Positions 1-5,324 of a stretch of 7,332 bases of DNA are shown here, piece after piece. The notes under the pieces were generated by a model. That model did not search any database and was not told the origin of the DNA. It saw only the letters and a list, made by a program, of their open reading frames with translations. The stretch is from the NCBI GenBank assembly GCA_017883345.1, contig JADGNT010000239.1, positions 1 through 7,332 of the forward strand. Reading direction: 5' to 3'. The position numbers and the translations under genes are program-made. The first letter of the stretch is position 1. The number at the start of each line of letters is the position of its first letter. This stretch comes from Candidatus Solibacter sp. Lineage in GTDB: Bacteria; Acidobacteriota; Terriglobia; Bryobacterales; Bryobacteraceae.

Positions 1-1061
1 ATGAAGTGCAGCGTGGGCGCGATCTTGGTCCGCGGCACCACCCCATCCTGCACGTAATACGTCGGGCTCACGCGGCCCACCGCGCCGAAGGCGTTCTTGC
101 GGCCCTTCCACAACAGGTCGCGCTCCTCCGCCGTGCGCGCCACGCGGAACTCGCGCGCCCCGCACACCTGGCAAGCCTGGCGCACCTGCTCCACCTGCTC
201 TTCCACCGCTTCCCGGATGCCTTCCAACTCGATCAGCAGGACCGCCGCCGCATCCATCGGGTAGCCCGCGTGCGTGGCCTCTTCCACCATGCGCAGCATG
301 ACCCCGTCGAGCATCTCCACCGCGACCGGCGTGATGGCGCGCGCCGTGATCTCCGCCACCGTGCGGCCCGCGTCCTCGTTGGATTCGTAGATGGCGAGAA
401 TGGTCTTGACGGTCTCTGGCTTGCGCATCAGCCGGACAATCACTTTAGTCACCAGCACCATGGTGCCTTCGCTGCCGGTGAGCAGGCCGGCGAGGTCGTA
501 GCCCGGCAGGTCGCTCGTCTTACCGCCGGTCTCGACCACCGTGCCGTCGGGCATCACCAGTTCCAGTCCCAGCACGTGATTGGTGGTGACGCCGTAGGCC
601 AGGGTGTGCGGTCCGCCGGCGTTTTCGGCGACATTGCCGCCGATCGTGCAGGCGCGCTGGCTGGAGGGGTCGGGCGCGTAGAAACACCCGCTGCCCTCGA
701 CGGCGAGGGTGATATCCAGATTGACCACGCCGGGCTGCACCACGGCCCGCTCGTTTTCCAGATCCAGTTCCAGGATGCGGTTCATGCGGGCAAAGGCGAT
801 CATCAGCCCGCCTTCGCGCGGAATCGCCCCGCCCGACAGTCCGGTGCCGGCGCCCCGTCCCACGAAGGGCACGCCGAATTCCTGCGCCAGTTTGACCAGT
901 GCGGCCACTTCGGCGGTGCTCCGCGGGAAGGCAACCAGGTCGGGTGCATGCTTGTCGACGCCGCCATCGTATTCGTAAAGCGCCAGGTCCTGGGGCCGGT
1001 CGAGATAACCCCGCGGACCGAGTAGATCGTGCACGCGCTGCTTGAGGCCGGCAGGGATCAT
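1..1061 (-). CDS. glcD: Glycolate oxidase subunit GlcD-like FAD-linked oxidase (3' end beyond window)
   Basis: A flavoprotein of the PCMH/VAO FAD-binding type with the GlcD/D-lactate dehydrogenase C-terminal domain. The family oxidises 2-hydroxy acids such as glycolate or D-lactate and passes electrons to partner subunits or the quinone pool. From the ATG at 1061, 353 residues are visible. The pyrophosphate-binding loop GRGAGTGLSGG is at residues 68-78, the conserved stretch from APDPSSQ to AENAGG at 129-150, GSEGT at 196-200, and the GRKNAF element near 320-325. The order matches E. coli GlcD (499 aa) closely from memory; about the last 110-140 residues, with the HAGDGN and SGEHG motifs, lie outside the window. 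The start is uncertain: ATG 1061 fits the family N-terminus (MIPAGLKQRV) but has no good ribosome site, while the same frame stays open upstream to GTG 1118 and ATG 1265. Substrate cannot be told from the sequence; other 2-hydroxy-acid dehydrogenases of this family are possible. Confidence 0.9.
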   Translation of the reverse strand, partial: MIPAGLKQRVHDLLGPRGYLDRPQDLALYEYDGGVDKHAPDLVAFPRSTAEVAALVKLAQEFGVPFVGRGAGTGLSGGAIPREGGLMIAFARMNRILELDLENERAVVQPGVVNLDITLAVEGSGCFYAPDPSSQRACTIGGNVAENAGGPHTLAYGVTTNHVLGLELVMPDGTVVETGGKTSDLPGYDLAGLLTGSEGTMVLVTKVIVRLMRKPETVKTILAIYESNEDAGRTVAEITARAITPVAVEMLDGVMLRMVEEATHAGYPMDAAAVLLIELEGIREAVEEQVEQVRQACQVCGAREFRVARTAEERDLLWKGRKNAFGAVGRVSPTYYVQDGVVPRTKIAPTLHF

Positions 1062-1265
1062 GAGACTTAGTGTAAACCCTGACGGATGCTGCAAACAGCC
1101 GTCCATGCCGTCAGTCACCAGGAACACTCCTTTCCATAGGAGTTCGCCCAAGCGCTGGCGATCCAAGCGGCCGGTATCGATAAAAAACTTCTCCACCTGG
1201 TAGGCGGCGTTGGTGACCCGGAGTATCTCTTCCGCCGCGTGCGCTTCCGCGACCCGTACCGTCAT
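1062..1265 (-). pseudogene. N-terminal remnant of a GNAT-family acetyltransferase, in frame with glcD
   Basis: Reading from ATG 1265 gives 68 codons without a stop, running directly into the glcD frame. Residues 1-57 look like the start of a GNAT N-acetyltransferase: a first strand (MTVRVAEAH), a helix with TNAAYQVEKFF at 18-28, then IDTGRL, a second helix RQRLGELLWKG, and the second strand FLVTDGMDGC at 48-57. In the family this is followed by more strands and the acetyl-CoA-binding R/Q-x-x-G-x-G/A loop, over about 150-170 residues. Here the similarity stops after residue 57 or 58 and the text turns into an unrelated ~10-residue linker before the GlcD start, so the catalytic half is absent. 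The ATG lies 5 nt after the stop codon of the DUF711 gene, which suggests it was once a normal translationally coupled operon member. It is either dead or serves as an N-terminal extension of GlcD. The family call is from remembered family patterns, not from an alignment. Confidence 0.6.
1116..1133 (-). promoter_or_regulatory. Shine-Dalgarno AAAGGAG plus GTG, alternative glcD start
   Basis: On the minus strand AAAGGAG (positions 1127-1133) lies 8 nt upstream of a GTG (1118-1116) that is in frame with glcD. Starting there adds 19 residues (MTDGMDGCLQ...) before the ATG at 1061. This is the best ribosome-binding site seen upstream of glcD, and the ATG at 1061 has nothing comparable. The same bases also encode the W-K-G-V stretch of the GNAT remnant, where a K-G pair is a usual family feature, so the match may be a coincidence of coding sequence. 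Confidence 0.4.
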
Positions 1266-1270
1266 GGCTG

Positions 1271-2473
1271 TTACCGCACGATGGTGTTGGCCATGCGCGC
1301 GTCGTCGAACGCGGTGCGGTCGCCGGCCTTCTTGCCGGGCGCGGGGAGCAGGCGCGCGGCCAGCGGTTTGCGCCACTTGTAGGCCAGCGAGGCCACATCG
1401 CCCAGGATGCGCGCCAGGCGCTCTTCGCCGATATCGCCGGGCAGCGGGATGGTGTCCAGCCCGCCGGCGCAGACCGCCGAGTAGGCCAGCAGCGAATCCA
1501 TGTTGTACGTGCCCTCTTCCCAGCGTTTGGCGAGGACGTTATCCTCCAGTACCGGGACCATCAGGCCGGCGTAGCCCACCTGCTTGACCGGCGTGGATTG
1601 CACGGCGCGGGTGATCACGCTGGCGGCGGTCATGGTGCCGCCGGAGCCGAACGGCGCGCCGATGAAGTTCTCGATGGCGCGCCCGATGGAGACGTCGCCC
1701 AGCGGCGCCGGGGTCGGGTCCAGCCCAGCGTAGGTCCACTGCGTGGTTTTGGCGATGCGCACGGCGGCCGCCTCGGCGCGCAGCAGGTGCCCGGTCAGCG
1801 CTTCGGCGAGCTTCGTTTCCGCCGGACCGGGTTCATGAAATTGCGCGAACACCTCGGCCACCACATTGGCGCTCTCCAGGCCGACGGCGAAGGTCTTGCC
1901 GGGCCCGGTGTGCCACGCGCCGGGATAGAACGGCCCGTACGGCTTCACCATGGCGGTGGTGGCGAAGTTCAGATTGCCGGCGCCATTGGGGCTCTTGGCG
2001 GCGACGGCCTTGACCAGCCGCGCGGCCTCGCGAATCGACTTCCAGTGAATCCCATCGTCGGCCGCGACCACCAGACTGCCGTTGATCTTGGTGGAGGCGA
2101 AGACGTCGATGGCGAGATCGACGGTGGAGCGGTCGTCGTCGTCGGTGAGTTGCACGGCGCCCAGGTTGGGCGAGAATCCGAGCTTCGCCGCGAGCTCGCC
2201 GTACTTGCGCAGCAAGGCCAGGGCGTCAGCGTGCTTCATCCCCTTGGTGTATTCGGCGAGCGGTTGGGTGACCACGCGGATGGTCTCGACTTCGAAGCCC
2301 GCGGCCCGATACTCCTCGCGCGCGGCGTTGAGGAATTTGACGGCCTCGGCGACCTGCGCCTCGTAGTGCGCGGCGTCGATGCGGATAAAGGCGGTGATGG
2401 CGCGCACCTTGGGCCGCGCTTGGGAAAAGGCGAGCGAGGCGAGCGTGAGGGCGAGGAGAAAGGCTTTCCGCAT
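1271..2473 (-). CDS. DUF711 (UPF0210) family protein with signal peptide
   Basis: A 400-residue protein of the DUF711/UPF0210 family, whose function is not established; a solved family structure has been described as resembling the pyruvate-formate-lyase-type fold. Family features seen here: the N-terminal KVRAITAFIRID strand (about 22-33), the GFEVETIRVVTQPL segment (about 59-72), a central region with AADDGIHWKSIREAARLVKA, the Gly-rich GAPFGSGGTMTAASVIT stretch, and the C-terminal LPAPGKKAGDRTAFDD. Length is close to the usual 400-450. Residues 1-19 (MRK, a hydrophobic core, then SQA before Arg20) form a clear Sec-type signal peptide, so the protein is probably periplasmic, which is unexpected for a family usually taken as cytoplasmic. 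The start at ATG 2473 is supported by this signal peptide. It ends 5 nt before the GNAT-remnant ATG and so heads a unit with glcD. It diverges from comEC. Confidence 0.8.
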   Translation of the reverse strand: MRKAFLLALTLASLAFSQARPKVRAITAFIRIDAAHYEAQVAEAVKFLNAAREEYRAAGFEVETIRVVTQPLAEYTKGMKHADALALLRKYGELAAKLGFSPNLGAVQLTDDDDRSTVDLAIDVFASTKINGSLVVAADDGIHWKSIREAARLVKAVAAKSPNGAGNLNFATTAMVKPYGPFYPGAWHTGPGKTFAVGLESANVVAEVFAQFHEPGPAETKLAEALTGHLLRAEAAAVRIAKTTQWTYAGLDPTPAPLGDVSIGRAIENFIGAPFGSGGTMTAASVITRAVQSTPVKQVGYAGLMVPVLEDNVLAKRWEEGTYNMDSLLAYSAVCAGGLDTIPLPGDIGEERLARILGDVASLAYKWRKPLAARLLPAPGKKAGDRTAFDDARMANTIVR

Positions 2474-2479
2474 GCGATG

Positions 2480-2505
2480 GTTATACCACGCGCGGCGCGT
2501 GTCTA
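2480..2505 (-). promoter_or_regulatory. Possible promoter of the DUF711 gene
   Basis: On the minus strand TATAAC (2485-2480, five of six bases of the -10 consensus) is preceded by TAGACA (2505-2500, five of six of the -35 consensus). The spacing of 14 bp is shorter than the ideal 17, which lowers confidence. The -10 box ends only 6 nt before ATG 2473, so a start about 7 nt downstream would give a leaderless messenger. There is no Shine-Dalgarno site before that ATG, in line with this. Confidence 0.35.
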
Positions 2506-2529
2506 CCCGTAATAGTGCCCCGTAATAGT
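2506..2529. repeat. Tandem 11-bp direct repeat in the divergent spacer
   Basis: The 11-mer CCCGTAATAGT occurs at 2506-2516 and again, exactly, at 2519-2529, a 13-bp period. It sits in the 118-bp spacer between the divergent DUF711 and comEC genes, beside the putative -35 element of the former. It is AT-richer than its surroundings. It could be a regulator-binding direct repeat or a small local duplication. The rest of the spacer (2530-2591) shows no convincing promoter for comEC. Confidence 0.5.
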
Positions 2530-2591
2530 TCTGAGAGGTATTCGTTTAGGACGGCACATAAAGATTGGCCGCTGACAATCGTGCTTAACTG

Positions 2592-5057
2592 TTGAAACAT
2601 CCATTGCTGGGTCCCCTGGCTGCCCTTGCTTCGGGCATCCTGGTCTATCGGTTTGTACCGTTTGGCGGGCCGGAACTACTCGGCGCCATCGCGGCATTCC
2701 TCGTGCTCGGCCTGCTGGCGCTGTGGCGCGGATCGCGCGTGCTGGCGGGGCTGTGCTGCCTGCTCGGACTGTTCTTCGCGGGGGCGCTCGATTCGCGCGT
2801 GCACGCACCGGGGCCGCCGCCAGAGATCGATGCCAGCGGGCGCGAGGTGGTGATTGTCGGCGGGTGCGTGGTGGAGCCGCCGGCGATCTCGGGCGAGCGC
2901 GAGCGCTTCATTCTCGAACTGGACCGCGACGCTCGGGCGCAAGTCACGCTGTTTACCAAGCCGGGCGAAACCCTGCCCGCGCTGCGCTACGGGCAGAACC
3001 TCGAACTCGACGGGAAGGTGCGCCCGCCGCGGAATTTCGGCAATCCAGGGGCCTTCGATTACCGCCGCTTCCTGGCCCGGCAGGACATCTATTGGACCGT
3101 CTCGGCGGCGGCCGGAACCGTGCGCGTCCTGCCCGGACATTGCGGAAATGCGTTCCAGAAAGCGGTGATGGACCTGCGCCAGGCCGCCCTCGCGCGGATC
3201 GAACATCTCTATCCCGGCGATACTTACCAGGCCGGGATGATGCAGGCGATTCTGATCGGGCAATCCTTCCAGTTGCAGAGGGTCTGGACGGAGCAGTACC
3301 GCTCCACGGGGACGTTTCACGCGATCGTGATTTCCGGGACTCACGTGGCGGTGCTGGCGGCCTTCTTCCTGTTCATGCTGCGCATCTGCTTCGTGCCGGA
3401 GAGCCTCGCGCTGTTCATCACCGTGCTGGCGGCGTGGCTGTATGCGCTGGTCACGGGGTGGCAGGCGCCTTGCGTGCGCTCGGCGGCGGGGCTCACGCTT
3501 TTCATGATCGCGGGGTATTTCTATCGCCAGCGGCGCATCATGAACCTGCTGGCGGCGGTGGCGCTGGGGTTTCTGCTGCTCGACCCGGAGGAGTTGTTCG
3601 ACGCCAGTTTCCAGCTCACGTTTCTGGCCGTGGGATTTCTGGGGGCGTTCGCGGCGCCGGCCATCGCCGCTACCTCGGGCCCGCTGATGGCGGGACTTCG
3701 CGACCTCGCCGATAGCGGCCGCGATTTCCATATGCAGCCGCGCGCCGCGCAGTTCCGCATCGAAATGCGCCTGCTGGCCGAGACGCTGCACGCGCCGCTC
3801 TGGGTGGTGGCGTGGCCGGCGCGTCTGGTGCTGTTCGTCTACGAGATCGTGCTGACGTCGGCGGTAGTGCAGCTTGGCTTGGCGCTGCCCATGGTGGTCT
3901 ACTTTCACCGGCTGGGCTTCTCGGGACTTTCGGCGAACGCCTTCGTGGTGCCGCTGCTGGGCGCGGTGGTGCCGGTCGGGTTCCTGGCTGTATTCACGGG
4001 GTGGCAGTGGATCGCCAGGGTCGCCGGGCTGCTCTTGTGGCTCTCGCAAAAGGTGGTCTGGTTCCACGCCAACATAGAGCCGAACTGGCGGATTCCGACG
4101 CCGCCGGTATGGCTCGGCATCGCGCTGGCGGCGGTGCTGATTGCGGCGGCCGTCTGGCGCTCCCGATGGGGGGCCGTGGTAGTGGCAGTGTTGCTCGCGC
4201 TGCTGGTGTGGCACCCGTTCGCGCCGGATGTCCACCCCGGCGAGCTGGAATTGACGGCCATCGACGTGGGCCAGGGCGACAGTCTGCTGGTGCTGTTTCC
4301 GGATGGCAAACGCATGTTGGTGGATGGCGGCGGCATCCCGGCATTCGGGCGGATTGCGCGCTCGCAGCTCGATATCGGCGAGGACGTGGTGGCGCCCTAC
4401 CTGTGGGATCGCGGCTTCCGCACGCTGGACGTGGTGGCGCTCTCGCACGCGCACGAGGATCACAGCGGCGGCCTGGGGGCGCTGATCGCCGACTTCCACC
4501 CGCGGGAGGTGTGGACCGGCGTCATGCCCGATAGTCCGGAGTGGCGGGCGGTGCACGACAAAGCGGTCGCGATGGGCGCCAAGATCGTGCCGCTGCGCGC
4601 GCCGGGGCAGTTCGCCTTCGGCGGCACGGCGATCGAGGTGCTGGCGCCAACGCCGGACTACGTGCCGGTGGACGAGCCGAAGAACAACGATTCCCTGGTG
4701 ATGCGCGTGACGTTCGGGCAGCGCAGCCTGTTGCTGAGCGGTGATGTGGAACGGGGAATCGAACAGGAGATGCTCTATACCAACGAACTGCGGCCCACCG
4801 ACGTGCTGAAGGTGGCGCACCATGGGAGCCGCACCAGCAGCACGGAAGAGTTCTTGAGCGCGGTGCAGCCGGCGTTCGCGGTGATTTCGGCCGGGTTCGA
4901 GAATAGCTACGGGCACCCGCACGCCACCGTGGTGGCACGCCTGCGCGAGCATCATGCGGCCGTCCTGCGCACGGACCTGGACGGCATGATCACCATCCGC
5001 ACCGACGGGCGCAGGTTCCACGTGGAGACTTACAACGGGCTCCTGGGGCGGAAGTAA
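2592..5057 (+). CDS. comEC: ComEC/Rec2 DNA internalization channel
   Basis: An 821-residue inner-membrane protein that carries single-stranded DNA into the cytoplasm during natural transformation. Domains in order: about three N-terminal membrane segments (7-62), an extracytoplasmic OB-fold/DUF4131 part (about 66-190) with Cys92 and Cys184 that could form a disulfide, the polytopic competence domain (about 210-540) with the signature ISGTHVAVL at 247-255 (usually ISGLHVG), and a C-terminal metallo-beta-lactamase domain (about 550-805). The last keeps DVGQGDS at 558-564, HAHEDH at 619-624, SGD with Asp718, and AHHGS at 742-746, so the nuclease-like site appears intact. Length is normal for a full three-domain ComEC. 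The start is TTG 2592: an in-frame TAA at 2586-2588 excludes anything further upstream, and MKHPLLGPLAALASG is a typical beginning. No Shine-Dalgarno site is visible. No comEA or other competence gene lies in the window. It is a single-gene unit between a divergent and a convergent neighbour. Confidence 0.95.
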   Translation: MKHPLLGPLAALASGILVYRFVPFGGPELLGAIAAFLVLGLLALWRGSRVLAGLCCLLGLFFAGALDSRVHAPGPPPEIDASGREVVIVGGCVVEPPAISGERERFILELDRDARAQVTLFTKPGETLPALRYGQNLELDGKVRPPRNFGNPGAFDYRRFLARQDIYWTVSAAAGTVRVLPGHCGNAFQKAVMDLRQAALARIEHLYPGDTYQAGMMQAILIGQSFQLQRVWTEQYRSTGTFHAIVISGTHVAVLAAFFLFMLRICFVPESLALFITVLAAWLYALVTGWQAPCVRSAAGLTLFMIAGYFYRQRRIMNLLAAVALGFLLLDPEELFDASFQLTFLAVGFLGAFAAPAIAATSGPLMAGLRDLADSGRDFHMQPRAAQFRIEMRLLAETLHAPLWVVAWPARLVLFVYEIVLTSAVVQLGLALPMVVYFHRLGFSGLSANAFVVPLLGAVVPVGFLAVFTGWQWIARVAGLLLWLSQKVVWFHANIEPNWRIPTPPVWLGIALAAVLIAAAVWRSRWGAVVVAVLLALLVWHPFAPDVHPGELELTAIDVGQGDSLLVLFPDGKRMLVDGGGIPAFGRIARSQLDIGEDVVAPYLWDRGFRTLDVVALSHAHEDHSGGLGALIADFHPREVWTGVMPDSPEWRAVHDKAVAMGAKIVPLRAPGQFAFGGTAIEVLAPTPDYVPVDEPKNNDSLVMRVTFGQRSLLLSGDVERGIEQEMLYTNELRPTDVLKVAHHGSRTSSTEEFLSAVQPAFAVISAGFENSYGHPHATVVARLREHHAAVLRTDLDGMITIRTDGRRFHVETYNGLLGRK

Positions 5058-5062
5058 GCGTG

Positions 5063-5083
5063 GCATAAGGCTCCGCCTTGTGC
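5063..5083. repeat. Hairpin 5 bases after the comEC stop
   Basis: GCATAAGGC, a TCC loop and GCCTTGTGC form a 9-pair stem with one T-G wobble. It begins six bases after the comEC stop codon. It has no following T-run, so it is not a canonical intrinsic terminator, though it may mark or protect the 3' end of the comEC messenger. It is the first of several small hairpins in this spacer. Confidence 0.6.
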
Positions 5084-5085
5084 AT

Positions 5086-5175
5086 CCGGGCGCAGCTCGA
5101 ACGGCGTTTAAGCCCGGAGGGCGCCAGAAGGTAGCCCACGGCGTCAGCCGTGCGGAAGCGAGGCGTGCTAGCTAC
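5086..5175. repeat. REP-like palindrome cluster with GTAG lead
   Basis: Several nested inverted repeats lie together. CCGGGC (5086-5091) can pair with GCCCGG (5112-5117), and GCCC-GGA-GGGC forms a small hairpin on its own (5112-5122). CACGGC-GTCA-GCCGTG (5137-5152) is a perfect 6-bp stem with a four-base loop, preceded by the tetranucleotide GTAG at 5131-5134. A GTAG or GGAG just before an imperfect palindrome is the known layout of REP elements mobilised by REP-associated tyrosine transposases. The reverse complement, CTAC, is at 5172-5175, so the block is flanked by GTAG and CTAC as in paired REPs. No such transposase gene is in the window, and genome copy number cannot be judged here. Confidence 0.5.
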
Positions 5176-5274
5176 AACTCCAACGACACGCGATTCCAGA
5201 GCTTGGCGCGAATCTCAGTGGCGCACTTGTACCGGCTGCGGCGGAGTCGCGCGTACCGCGAGCGGCGCATCAAG
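5173..5274 (+). pseudogene. Probable DDE integrase/transposase remnant
   Basis: The plus-strand frame through 5173-5274 reads about 34 residues containing TRFQSLARISVAHLYRLRRS followed by RAYRERRIK. The pattern R(F/Y)xxLAxISVxHLYxLRxSxxYRxRR is one I associate with the stretch between the helix-turn-helix part and the catalytic core of certain integrase-type DDE transposases, where it is usually followed by a K-T-R-P segment. No catalytic residue, no upstream helix-turn-helix part and no downstream core are present: upstream is the hairpin cluster, downstream a CT-rich tract. I therefore read it as a scrap of a decayed insertion sequence. The identification is from remembered motif shape only and the fragment is short. 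Confidence 0.4.
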
Positions 5275-5277
5275 TGC
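5223..5277. repeat. Long nested inverted repeat
   Basis: GCACTTG (5223-5229) and CAAGTGC (5271-5277) are exact inverted copies. Inside them GCTGC (5235-5239) can pair with GCGGC (5262-5266) using one wobble, and TCGCG (5247-5251) with CGCGA (5257-5261) around a five-base loop. The result is a 55-base stem-loop with three paired blocks, overlapping the possible transposase remnant. It may be chance in GC-rich coding-derived sequence, a processed structure at the shared 3' end of two convergent genes, or part of a mobile element. Confidence 0.4.
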
Positions 5278-5310
5278 CCCTCTCTCGGGCTCTCTCTCTT
5301 TCTCTCTCGG
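5278..5310. repeat. CT-rich low-complexity tract
   Basis: A 33-base stretch made mostly of CT dinucleotides, with TCTCTCGG recurring at 5281-5288 and 5303-5310. It stands out sharply from its GC-rich surroundings. It lies just downstream of the racemase-like gene stop (minus strand), where it would be transcribed as a GA-rich 3' tail. It is prone to slippage. Confidence 0.75.
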
Positions 5311-5324
5311 TTCGGGATCTAAGG

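Noticed and set aside
6..1025. 339-codon plus-strand open frame
   Set aside because: Antisense shadow of glcD: low-complexity His/Arg-rich product and no family features.
1062..1100. Promoter directly before glcD (TACACT with TTGCAG)
   Set aside because: Matches are only 4/6 and 3/6 with a 14-bp gap, and the region is explained as operon-internal sequence.
1598..2512. 304-codon plus-strand open frame
   Set aside because: Antisense shadow of the DUF711 gene; Gly/Arg-rich, no recognisable features.
2530..2591. Promoter for comEC
   Set aside because: CATAAA (2557) and CTGACA (2572) are single weak matches with no partner at a usable spacing.
2676..5066. 796-codon open frame on the minus strand, antisense to comEC
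   Set aside because: Its product is an H/R/Q/P-rich composition without domains, the usual mirror of a GC-rich gene with strong third-position bias. comEC on the other strand has every expected motif.
5063..5083. Intrinsic terminator for comEC
   Set aside because: The stem is good, but no T-run follows on either strand, so I list it only as a hairpin.
5080..5322. 80-codon plus-strand frame as an intact small gene
   Set aside because: It crosses REP-like hairpins, a transposase-like scrap and the CT tract, with no ribosome site; a patchwork rather than one gene.
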